Assembly (NCBI GenBank): GCA_917880885.1
Contig: OU862927.1
Location: 34,933,571 to 34,997,570 of the forward strand
Length of the DNA stretch: 64,000 bases
Source of the DNA: Limnephilus marmoratus
Lineage: Eukaryota > Arthropoda > Insecta > Trichoptera > Limnephilidae
Direction of reading: 5' to 3'
Below the pieces are notes generated by a model. It saw nothing but the letters and a program-made list of their open reading frames with translations. It searched no databases and was not told where the DNA came from. Made by a program: the position numbers and the translations under genes. Shown here piece by piece: positions 55,276-64,000 of this stretch. Each line of letters starts with the position of its first letter. The stretch's first letter is position 1.

Positions 55276-55715
55276 CATCTTACCTGTTATAACTTTACAA
55301 ATCCCTAATTTTTATTTAACCTTTTTGGTTTTTCATATATATATATTTTTCTTAACTTTAGTTTTTTAAATACGGAATTATTTATTCTATTAATATGTTA
55401 AAACATAATTATGTTTCAATTTACTAATTTAAAGTTTAATTTGCTATGTTGTATCTTAACTGCATTAAAAAAAAACTTAAGTATACCCACGAACTGGCGA
55501 TGCCTATGTGGGATTTTTTTTTTGTTACCATACATATATGTATACTATTTTAATATCTTTTTTTTGTTGTTAAATTGTATTACTTATTGTTTATCGTTAA
55601 GCTACATATTTAATTTTATAGTTCCTTTTTTTTACTTCTTATCAAAAGAAATGTTTTTTGTAATATTTTTATGTATGTAACAAAAAAATTTATTAATAAA
55701 AAAAAAAAAATAAAA
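55276..55715 (+). other. LINE 3' UTR and A-rich tail
   Basis: T-rich untranslated region ending in aataaaaaaaaaaaataaaa near 55695-55720. Confidence 0.75.
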
Positions 55716-55744
55716 AAAAAAATATATAAAATAATTGAACATTT

Positions 55745-56065
55745 TTAGTGTGAAAATTTTGTTTTGTTTTTTTTTTTTTTAATTTTAATATATGTATGTT
55801 TAAATAACAATATTCAACTTATAAAAAATTAACATGGTCGGTTTGCAAGTAACTTGTTAATGCAATTCCTTTTTTTGTTGATTAACCACATATTAAAGTT
55901 TTTATATGTACGTTTTCTGTTGGTTTGAGTTATATGTTGTGCTTCTTTTAAGAAAATGTCGAATATGGAAGGTGCAAAGGTAAGATTCGTGTTTTTTAGC
56001 AAGAGCAATAAACGCACATAGTTTTCTTTTAACCACCTCACTAGACAAAGTCGTCGAATGCGCAT
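55745..56065 (-). pseudogene. possible LINE 3' fragment
   Basis: T-run at 55764-55778 (a poly-A tail if minus strand) followed by an open minus-strand frame at 55829-56065 with PSIFDIFLKEAQHITQTNRK and a basic C-terminus. Its layout resembles the post-RT end of the local LINEs, but no diagnostic motif was found. Confidence 0.35.
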
Positions 56066-57535
56066 CTGGCCTCAGACAAAACTAGGCAGGCAGAACTAAA
56101 TGCGCATGCGCGAATATCAAACTCTTAAGAACGAAGCTGAGAATCCACTGTTGCTGGAGTTGGTTTTTTTATACGACATTCGACACACGAGCACCGAGAA
56201 TGGTAATATATTATGAATTTATGCCTGGTCCGCGCGTTGCGTTTTATTGTTGTTGGCTTCTGAGGTTGGGACGGTGTCGGTGACGTTTGGGCAAATAAAT
56301 ATTAATTATTATTATATTTATTATACGCCTAAAAAGGAAGTAAAGCGCAGCATCCACAGTATGTATGAAAGGACCGCGCCTCGTACATATGTGCAATGTG
56401 CATGTATTATCAGCATAGTCCATTGACCATATCCTGTATTTATTAGTAGTCTAATTAATAAATGAGATGTAATTTGAAGTAAACAAATTGTGGCAAGAAA
56501 ACTGACACAAAAAATGTATTAATAATGATGCAAACAAAATGAAAACTGCTGGTTATTACACTCGTATAATGCACCGATCGAACTAGAACCGATATGAATA
56601 GGAGACGTTGTAAGCTTCTTAACAATATTATTTTACGAGCATCGTATACATTTGTTATTCCTCTTCCACTAGTGACAATAAGTAGATGTAAATAAGATAA
56701 TTCATGCATCACGTGAAACTGCTAAAGGAGACAAATTATCAAAGCCTGGAGACCAGGCGTAATGCCGGACTCATCGTATTTGAATTAAAGTTACTAAAAA
56801 ACCTTATCGATTGTCCATATCTCCTGTCTGTTGTAGCTTATTATAATTGAATATAAATATATAATAAATATATAATATAAATATTGTCGAACTCTTAGCC
56901 ACTTTCTGCATACCGCAGGGTCGGACAGATGTCATGGCTCAACATAGCATGACAAGAGGTATGCCCTACCAGCAGATATAGATGTGTTTAATATCACTTT
57001 ACCATGTTTTAAAAAAAATATGTACACGTATTGTTAGTTGTAAGAAAATTGTACCATAATAAAAAAAAGAAAGATGGAATGCTGTTCCTCACCGGTGGAA
57101 GCGATTACAGATTACCTACATATATACCTATACCGTATACTTTTTATTGTTTCCAACTCTCCGCTGCGTTACCTAACTGCATTCAGGTACATACAATCTA
57201 TTTATTTTAAATCTAGATAATTATATTATCTGTGTTAAAGAAACTTATCCGTGAGATTTTCGATATGGGTACCCAATTAGTGCAACATTATCTGTGAAAC
57301 GTTTGACGTAAATACTTATTTATCTAATCTAATCGCATTAAGTGCAAAAACATATTTCTTGATATTTTATTCTAAAGACCGGCGCGTCGCGAGTTTCTTG
57401 CAATATGACAATTAATATCGTTACAAATATAGTTAAACCAGACCATTAATAATCTTTGGAAGTGTTTGATTTTGTGCATAGTTTTGGTGGTGCGAGGTAG
57501 CAGCAACAGAGATAGACAGTATTTGAAGTGTGACA
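56066..57535. other. upstream region of the ankyrin-HEPN-TPR gene
   Basis: About 1.5 kb with no recognised repeat; the only comparatively GC-richer stretch is near 56230-56290. It should include the promoter and 5' UTR of the following gene, but no TATA box or initiator can be called with confidence. A c-aacag|ag acceptor-like site about 30 bp before the ATG leaves open an upstream 5' UTR intron. Confidence 0.45.
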
Positions 57536-60500
57536 ATGGAAGCAAATAAGACAAGTCGACTCTCAGCCGTCCTGGCCTGCCGGTCCCGCGAAGACTTGAG
57601 ACGGCTAGGAGAAGTGGACTCTGCCTCCTCATCTTTCATCACATTGGCTTGCAAGCACAATAGGACTGACCTATTGAAGCTCTTGTTGAAGCATGACTCA
57701 TCCTCCCTTTCAGATGATGCTGTTACTGTTGTTTCCCGCCGGTATTCAGTGGAGCAGGAAGATGAAGGTCACAACGCCGTCTATTATGCCATCCGTTCCA
57801 GCAATGTGGAGCTCATCAGCACACTCCTCGAGTCAGTAGCTCCTGAACTCTCGGAAAGACTCATCTCCCAGGCTTACCAGGAATTGCTCTTGAATAATGT
57901 CTTCATTTCAGAGGAAGTGCATATGTTTGTTCAATACAAGTTACTCGATCTACGTTTCTTCTCCAAAGGAGACGAAGCGTTTCCTCCAACTTCCTCCGCT
58001 GATATCCTAGAACGCATCCAATTGCTTCTGGAAAATGTCTCGCATATTAATACTTACACGGAAGTAGACAGTCACTTTTTATACACGGCCAAGTTTATAA
58101 CTCAAAATATCCACATTCTAAAACAACAATTGAAGTCGACTTACAATATTTTGCCCTGGGAAGAAATGGAGTTCTGCTTGGTGAGCTTTGTGTCCGCTCA
58201 CATTCGGCGACACGAATTAAATGTATTCTACCTGTCCGTACTGAAGAAGGAGAGGTTACTAAAGCAATTGGACATGTTTGCTTCGGACCTACAAGAGTTG
58301 GAAGAACATATCAGAAGTACTGCAGACGTCCGTACACTTAGGAAATCGGTAGCATCTAGCCGCGAGGACGTAGCGGCTGCCATCAGCAGCAGATACCCAC
58401 ATTTATACGCTGACTATAAGGAGTTGAGAGACGTTTCGTCGCTCCACATCATGGAGACATACCTGAACGCGGCCTTGCTGGCAGACTCTGGTACTAGACT
58501 CGGCCAGTTGACTATCAAGAGAGCTCTCCAGGTAACGGGAGAACATCTGAAGAACACATTGGACAGCCCCAAGCTCTCCCCAGCCGTGAGTGATCTTCTC
58601 CTCCTCTCCGCACCCAAAGAAACCAGAAAAGTCCTGCAAGACTTGCGAAACTCTCTATCCCATCCGCATCTAGAGTTGAAAGACTCTGTAATATTTTCCA
58701 ATATTCAGAATGACATTAAAAAAATTGCTTCTGTTATCACTGATATCACAAACTCCAACAAAGCTGAGAAAATAAAGGGCATGCTGACCGCGCTCGTTGA
58801 CACTGATAGTGTAGAAGAATTTAAAGAAATTGCTAATATCTTTCAAAATGTTTGTTTAGTAAATAGAAAAAAAATAGTTACAAAAGACCCTCTAGGGATT
58901 AAATACCGTATTAAGAACGTTTTCAGAAAAATAGTAGATGTAACTCCGTACGAGAAAAAACTGATTGCTGATATTAAAGATATCCTCGGCAAAATTAAAT
59001 TGCAATCTTATTTGTCAAGCGCAGACTATGTGTGTTTAAAAGTAATAGCCCATACTTTCTCCGATTATACCAACAGTAAATATTTTCACAATGTGATTAG
59101 GAAATCAAAGCAAATTGCTAACCGATTCTTAGAAACCAATCCATCTCAAAATAAAACTTTAGATTTTGAATATTTGCTACAGCTAGGTAGCCTATTATCC
59201 AATTTGTTTAGCAGCGTATCTACCAGAATCACACCAGAGGTTGCTGATGAAATGATGATTGTAATAGCTAGGGTTAAGTATGGTCGATCAAACCACTTGA
59301 GTAATATTAATTGTATTGATGAATTTAGTAGACAAATATTATTGGATGAATCCAATAAAAATGATAATGGGATGAAAAAACGCAAGAATGGCAGCGATAT
59401 TGTTGGTGAAAAAATCTCTCTGAATTTGACTGAACTTGGAAACAGCATAGGAACTGATCGAATATTTGGTCAACTATATGAGCATCTCACATTACTTCAG
59501 AAAGATGAGACTACAAATAGATTTATGGTTGAAGCCCTAGTATTGGATACCATGACCCTACTAGATAGCTCTAAGAGTGTTCCCAATAATATGCTGTATC
59601 TGGATGGAGACATGCCTCTATTGAGCGGCAAGTGCTTACGCAATCACTTAGCTCATGGGAACGCCTTAGTAGACATTTTGCCAACTGATGCGTGGTCGGC
59701 TGTGCTCCTAAATGCAGTTAAACTTTCTGAAAGCAAAGACCTCTTACAAAACTGTAAAATTGGAAACATTGTAAAACACGATATCGAGCAATTGAGACGG
59801 AGATATAAACTGGTCATATCTATTCTTGACAAGCAGAATGAGATGTGGAAATCTCTGCTCGACGGAAACTTTGAGAATTTGGCATTAGGAATCCCAGGAG
59901 GAGCTGAAATGTGTTCAAGAAAGAAAGATTTGTCATCTACGCTTCACTATGCTGCGCGGGGACCCAGTGTTGAAATTATCAAATTCTTGGCTAAGCAAAA
60001 AAATATTAGCACCGAATCGGAAGATATAAATGGACAAACTGCATTGCACGTAGCCGCGGCTTTCGGACGAGAGGAGACTGTGAAATTTTTAGTCATAAAG
60101 ATGAGAAACACTATTAATAAAGTAGATATTTCTGGAAAAACACCGTTACACTTCGCTTCCCAAAACGGACACAAGAAAACTGTCGAGATATTGCTTTCAC
60201 TCGGAGCCAAAAATACTATCACAGATATGGTGGGATATTCTCCTTTACGTTACGCCGTTTTGAACAATCACCTACATGTGGTCAAAACCCTCTTGGCGAA
60301 AGATGTTACTGTGGATATTAATATTATTTCTGGGGGTTCAAGTTTACTTCATAATGCTGCAGATATCGGTCACACAGAAATAGTTAAGTACTTGCTTCGA
60401 AATGACGCTGATGTCAATGCTAAGGATATGCTAGGCTCTTGTCCATTGCATCTGGCAGCATTTAATGGTCACCTGGAAGTTTTCAATGTCCTGCTAGAGA

Positions 60501-63500
60501 GGGGAGCTCATGTGAATATCAGAGACTCAATGGGTCGCTCCTCATTATATCTCGCAGTGGAAAATAACCACAGAGAGATTGTCAAAATCCTCTTGGAAAA
60601 GGGAGCTTATGTTAATAACGCAGAGGTGAAATACAAAGAAGCCCCCTTGCACACAGCTTCATTTAAAGGCAATGCATTCATCATAGGTCTACTGTTGCAA
60701 TACAAAGCTAATGTCAATGCTATAAGGAGTGATGGCTCTACCCCGCTTCTCTTTGCGGCCTTGGGTGGACATGCTGATATAGTTGACCTTTTGTTGCAGA
60801 ATCGAGCTCGGGCGGATAGCAGAGACGTTAACGGTGCAACGGCGTTACACATTGCCGCTCTGTATGGCCGTACTTCTATTGTAGAGATTTTAATTCAAAG
60901 GGCGATCGACGTCAACGTCCAGAATATACATGACGCGACGCCTTTGCACATCGCTGCAAAAGCAGGCCACCGACAAGTGGTGGACACTTTGTTAGCTGCA
61001 GGAGCAAATGTATATTATTTAGATACTAAAGGTTGCACAGCTCTACATTACAGTGCTGCAAATGGTCATGATGCAATTTCAGAGGCTTTGTTAAAAAAAG
61101 GAGCCAAGGTAAACTGCAAAAACAATCTCCAGTTAACACCATTGCATCATGCGACTGCTAAATCTTCCAATGAGAAAACTATACAAATATTGCTAAAGTA
61201 TGAAGCCAGTGTTAACGAGAGAGAGAAGTTATGCCGCACAGCGTTACATATCGCGGCGTTTGCTGGATACACTCCAATAGTTGAAGCATTGCTCCAAGGA
61301 ATGGCTGATGTACACGCGGAGGACAATACTGGTGCCACTGCTTTGCACATAGCTGCTAGTGAGAATCATAAGGCAGTTGTTGAGATTTTATTAAATTATG
61401 GTTCCGATGTTAACCACTTGGACACTGCAGGATTTTCCGCAGTGTGCTGCGCAGCAACGAATAATAACAAAGACCTAGTGCGCATCTTGATTGCAAAAGG
61501 AGCGGATGTTAATGTTGGCGGGGGTAAACTTCTGTTATCAGCGATTAATGCCGGGCATAGACATGTAGTTGAAGCTTTGTTGAATAACAAAAATGTCGAC
61601 ATCGATGGATCAAATCTCTTATGTATGGCTGCTGTAAATGGTGACGGGTTAATAGCCAGGGCGCTGATAAAGAGAGGTGTTAAAGTTGTAGATCGCATAC
61701 GAGACCCTTCACCCTTATTGATTGCAATATCGTATGGACATACGGAGTTTGTAGAAGTTTTGCTAGAAAATGGTGCCAATGTCAATCCCGTGGATCCTAA
61801 TTTGTCGCCGGTGTTTGTCGCAGTCCACAAAAACAAGCCAGATATTATGGAAAGGTTACTGCACTGGGGAGCAAAATCTAATATCAGAGATTCGATGAAT
61901 AGAACACCCTTAGAGCTGGCAGTTGGTCTTGCTCAAATGCCAAATGTCTTAATACTATTACAACAAACAGACGTTGGGATTAATGAGAGAATAAATGACA
62001 AATGGACATTGCTGCATATCGCGGCTCTAGCGGGTAATCTTGAAGTAACTAGTCTATTGGTAGATCGAGGAGCTGACGTAGATGCTCTAGACATTAATGG
62101 TTCTAAACCAATCCACATAGCTACTGCACGGGGCCACCATAATATTTTGGCATTCTTCCTGGAGCTTGGAATGAGCATTGGTGAACTGGATTCTAATGGC
62201 AGGACGCTGATGCATGTTGCCGCAACAGAAGGACATCTAGCTGTTGTCCAATTTTTGATAGGCAAACATGTTGAAATCAATTCCACCAATTTAAACGGGT
62301 CAACTCCTCTTCACTGTTCTGCCCAAAAGGGACACATAGAAGTCGTCAAGTTTTTATTACATAGTGGTGCAGTGTATAATGCCATCGACATACTTGATAG
62401 AACCCCTTTAGATGTAACTAAAAGTCCAGATATTAAAGAAATATTGGAGTCGATTGAAAAACTATTTAAGGCTGTCAAAAGAAATGATGTCATGATGATT
62501 AGCACTTTGGTTAAATACTTAGCAAATTATGTAAATGTAAAGAGCTCTGATAATGTAACACTTCTACATATTGCCTCCTGGAAGGGATTCCAAGAGGTGT
62601 GCAACATTTTGTTGAAGAGCAAAGCCAATCCCAATGTTGTTGGAAAGGGCGGCAATGTTCCTCTGCATTATGCATCCAAATACTCACATCCGGAAATAGT
62701 TGAATCTTTGTTGAAAAATGGCGCAGTACACAATCTTAAGGCCAACAATATGAAAACTCCGTTGGATTTTGCTACACAAAAAGATATAAAATATTTACTG
62801 CAAAAAGTTGCAGTCTGTTTCAAGAAAGTGCAAACCCGCGATGTCCGGTTAATTAAAGATATTACCAAAATAAGGGACGAAGAAATCGTAAAGGCGGTGA
62901 TGAAGGCTCGCGACACCGATGGCAACACGCTTGTGGTTGTTGCTATGAAAAATGATTTCCCCGATACTGACGAGTTAAAGCAAGTCTCTCAGCCCAATTT
63001 TCATACTAATTTAATGAAGGTGGAATCAATGTTTATGCGTGAAAGATTCGCAGACGCCTTAGAAATTTTAAAACAGCTTCTTGATAAAAGAATTGAAATG
63101 TTGGGAGAAGATAATCCAGGAACGCTGGACATCCAATACAAAATAGTGACGGCATTGTACAAACAGAGTAAATATTCTGAAGTCATACCCATGTTACAAG
63201 ACATCTATAAGAAGAGAGTGGAAGCATTTGGTCCCTACAACTCAGATACCCTGGACACCAGAAGTACCATTGCATTGATATTACGCCTGCTGGGAAGGGA
63301 TGAAGAGTCGTGGGATATTTTCAAAGAAGTTATGATGAAGCAACAGGAAGTACTCGGTGAGGGGCATAAGCAATTAATAAGAACTAAAATTGAGGCAGGG
63401 CTTACACTTCTAAACCTTGGGAAGTACGAAGAGGCCTTGTTCTTGTACAATCAAGTTTTGAAAACACATAGAAACATTTTAAATGCCGATCGTCCTAACT

Positions 63501-64000
63501 TGCTGCATTTATTAAATAATATTGCATTGGTGTTGCTTGCTCAAGGCAAATCTCATGAAGCATTTTCTTTATTTCAATCCATTTATGGATCCAGAAAAAA
63601 TGTTTTCGGACCGAACCATTCCGACACTCTCAGAGCCAGGTGCAATATGGCACTTGCTCTAGTGGACCAACACAAATCTGACGAAGCTCTACAAGTCTTT
63701 CAAGAAATATTATCTATTCAGAAGAATGTGTTGGGAGCCAATCACGTTGACACACTTTATACACAAAGGCATGTGAGGGATATATACCTCAGTCAGATGA
63801 AAATATTGGATGCCCTGAAGGTTCACAAGGAGGGGTCGGATGCGATGAATGTAATATTCGGGCCTAATTACCCGCATTCCGATATGATGGATGGAGTTTT
63901 AAAAGATGTTGAAAAATATCTTCAACAGTTCGCACAAGGTTCACAAGTCTTCTGTAATCCTTCTTGTGATTTAAATTTGCTCAAAGCAGTCAGTGAAGGT
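57536..64000 (+). CDS. ankyrin / HEPN-like / TPR repeat protein, partial
   Basis: One frame stays open from ATG 57536 to the window end: 2,155 codons, no stop, no intron. An in-frame TGA at 57524 precedes the ATG, which has A at -3 and G at +4. Residues about 10-105 hold two or three divergent ankyrin repeats. Residues about 175-400 and 590-770 are predicted mostly helical and each contain an R-N-x-L-x-H motif (LRNSLSH, R371-H376; LRNHLAH, R702-H707), the signature of HEPN ribonucleases. About 28 ankyrin repeats follow (800-1757, with good TPLHxAAxxGH cores), then about seven 42-residue TPRs of kinesin-light-chain type (1820-2125, GPNHxDTL motifs), and DLNLLKAVSEG at the edge suggests further ankyrins. 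No signal peptide or membrane segment is seen, so a cytosolic or nuclear scaffold is likely. Ankyrin plus HEPN recalls RNase L. Function is inferred, and no symbol is assignable. Confidence 0.93.
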   Translation, partial: MEANKTSRLSAVLACRSREDLRRLGEVDSASSSFITLACKHNRTDLLKLLLKHDSSSLSDDAVTVVSRRYSVEQEDEGHNAVYYAIRSSNVELISTLLESVAPELSERLISQAYQELLLNNVFISEEVHMFVQYKLLDLRFFSKGDEAFPPTSSADILERIQLLLENVSHINTYTEVDSHFLYTAKFITQNIHILKQQLKSTYNILPWEEMEFCLVSFVSAHIRRHELNVFYLSVLKKERLLKQLDMFASDLQELEEHIRSTADVRTLRKSVASSREDVAAAISSRYPHLYADYKELRDVSSLHIMETYLNAALLADSGTRLGQLTIKRALQVTGEHLKNTLDSPKLSPAVSDLLLLSAPKETRKVLQDLRNSLSHPHLELKDSVIFSNIQNDIKKIASVITDITNSNKAEKIKGMLTALVDTDSVEEFKEIANIFQNVCLVNRKKIVTKDPLGIKYRIKNVFRKIVDVTPYEKKLIADIKDILGKIKLQSYLSSADYVCLKVIAHTFSDYTNSKYFHNVIRKSKQIANRFLETNPSQNKTLDFEYLLQLGSLLSNLFSSVSTRITPEVADEMMIVIARVKYGRSNHLSNINCIDEFSRQILLDESNKNDNGMKKRKNGSDIVGEKISLNLTELGNSIGTDRIFGQLYEHLTLLQKDETTNRFMVEALVLDTMTLLDSSKSVPNNMLYLDGDMPLLSGKCLRNHLAHGNALVDILPTDAWSAVLLNAVKLSESKDLLQNCKIGNIVKHDIEQLRRRYKLVISILDKQNEMWKSLLDGNFENLALGIPGGAEMCSRKKDLSSTLHYAARGPSVEIIKFLAKQKNISTESEDINGQTALHVAAAFGREETVKFLVIKMRNTINKVDISGKTPLHFASQNGHKKTVEILLSLGAKNTITDMVGYSPLRYAVLNNHLHVVKTLLAKDVTVDINIISGGSSLLHNAADIGHTEIVKYLLRNDADVNAKDMLGSCPLHLAAFNGHLEVFNVLLERGAHVNIRDSMGRSSLYLAVENNHREIVKILLEKGAYVNNAEVKYKEAPLHTASFKGNAFIIGLLLQYKANVNAIRSDGSTPLLFAALGGHADIVDLLLQNRARADSRDVNGATALHIAALYGRTSIVEILIQRAIDVNVQNIHDATPLHIAAKAGHRQVVDTLLAAGANVYYLDTKGCTALHYSAANGHDAISEALLKKGAKVNCKNNLQLTPLHHATAKSSNEKTIQILLKYEASVNEREKLCRTALHIAAFAGYTPIVEALLQGMADVHAEDNTGATALHIAASENHKAVVEILLNYGSDVNHLDTAGFSAVCCAATNNNKDLVRILIAKGADVNVGGGKLLLSAINAGHRHVVEALLNNKNVDIDGSNLLCMAAVNGDGLIARALIKRGVKVVDRIRDPSPLLIAISYGHTEFVEVLLENGANVNPVDPNLSPVFVAVHKNKPDIMERLLHWGAKSNIRDSMNRTPLELAVGLAQMPNVLILLQQTDVGINERINDKWTLLHIAALAGNLEVTSLLVDRGADVDALDINGSKPIHIATARGHHNILAFFLELGMSIGELDSNGRTLMHVAATEGHLAVVQFLIGKHVEINSTNLNGSTPLHCSAQKGHIEVVKFLLHSGAVYNAIDILDRTPLDVTKSPDIKEILESIEKLFKAVKRNDVMMISTLVKYLANYVNVKSSDNVTLLHIASWKGFQEVCNILLKSKANPNVVGKGGNVPLHYASKYSHPEIVESLLKNGAVHNLKANNMKTPLDFATQKDIKYLLQKVAVCFKKVQTRDVRLIKDITKIRDEEIVKAVMKARDTDGNTLVVVAMKNDFPDTDELKQVSQPNFHTNLMKVESMFMRERFADALEILKQLLDKRIEMLGEDNPGTLDIQYKIVTALYKQSKYSEVIPMLQDIYKKRVEAFGPYNSDTLDTRSTIALILRLLGRDEESWDIFKEVMMKQQEVLGEGHKQLIRTKIEAGLTLLNLGKYEEALFLYNQVLKTHRNILNADRPNLLHLLNNIALVLLAQGKSHEAFSLFQSIYGSRKNVFGPNHSDTLRARCNMALALVDQHKSDEALQVFQEILSIQKNVLGANHVDTLYTQRHVRDIYLSQMKILDALKVHKEGSDAMNVIFGPNYPHSDMMDGVLKDVEKYLQQFAQGSQVFCNPSCDLNLLKAVSEG

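Larger units (their letters stand above)
44575..55715 (+). mobile_element. near full-length CR1/Jockey-type LINE (split)
   Basis: Extent inferred: an A-rich 5' UTR from about 44575, ORF1 at 45140-45893, ORF2 at 45941-48612 continued at 54945-55275, a 3' UTR, and an A-rich tail ending near 55715. A 6.3-kb BEL/Pao element on the other strand occupies 48613-54941. Four other truncated copies of the same broad type lie in this window (17.4, 20.7, 25.2 and 30.6 kb). The exact 5' start is uncertain because no target duplication was found. Confidence 0.85.

Noticed and set aside
57372..58701. Minus-strand open frames opposite the ankyrin gene start
   Set aside because: Shadow frames of the plus-strand coding sequence.
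59146..63450. Series of minus-strand open frames of 60-150 codons opposite the ankyrin repeats
   Set aside because: Antisense shadows of repeated LLxxGA/ALHIAA codons; they recur with the repeat period.
57536..64000. Latrotoxin-type toxin gene
   Set aside because: The gene shares only long ankyrin arrays and lack of introns with latrotoxins. The N-terminal region carries HEPN-like motifs, there is no signal or protease-processing pattern, and a TPR block follows the ankyrins.
57536..64000. Recent bacterial endosymbiont contamination
   Set aside because: The gene sits on the same contig as insect-type LINEs and SINEs, has a eukaryote-like start context and no bacterial neighbours. An ancient transfer cannot be excluded.

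Overview
The window is an AT-rich nuclear genomic segment of an arthropod, most likely an insect. The evidence is a short (TTAGG)n-type tract near 10.93 kb, several clades of non-LTR retrotransposon (CR1/Jockey-like, RTE-like, R1/Jockey-like), a BEL/Pao LTR retrotransposon, a mariner, a piggyBac derivative and tRNA-headed SINEs. No bacterial operons, Shine-Dalgarno spacing or CRISPR arrays are seen. The species cannot be named from the sequence alone.

About 55 kb of the window is a transposon graveyard with several readable nestings. An 18-bp minisatellite with a higher-order period fills 1-1.42 kb. Worn LINE fragments, SINEs and foldback elements fill 2-16 kb, including two minisatellite arms in inverted orientation around a TTAGG-bearing loop (10.56-11.13 kb). 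A 900-bp element with internal tandem units (16.0-16.9 kb) has a relative at 40.9-42.15 kb inserted in a 23-bp minisatellite. A pair of about 715-bp inverted arms spans 18.64-23.74 kb. Further nestings are: an RTE-like LINE split by a TTAA-flanked piggyBac derivative and a palindromic MITE (26.9-29.1 kb), a SINE split by a TA-flanked MITE (29.4-30.2 kb), and a dead mariner split by a LINE with a 7-bp target duplication (37.5-40.0 kb).

From about 44.6 to 55.7 kb lies a nearly full-length CR1/Jockey-type LINE with ORF1 (one frameshift) and ORF2 (endonuclease plus reverse transcriptase). Its ORF2 is cut by a 6.3-kb BEL/Pao element on the opposite strand, bounded by 418-bp direct repeats that look identical. 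The BEL/Pao interior is decayed and has itself received a foldback element at its gag start.

The only convincing host gene starts at 57,536 and stays open in one uninterrupted frame to the window edge (2,155 codons, no stop, no visible intron). It encodes divergent N-terminal ankyrin repeats, two regions each carrying an R-N-x-L-x-H motif typical of HEPN ribonuclease domains, about 28 ankyrin repeats, about seven kinesin-light-chain-type TPRs, and the start of a further repeat. Ankyrin plus HEPN recalls animal RNase L, but with two HEPN-like motifs, no kinase region seen so far, and a TPR tail. This is the most interesting object in the window.
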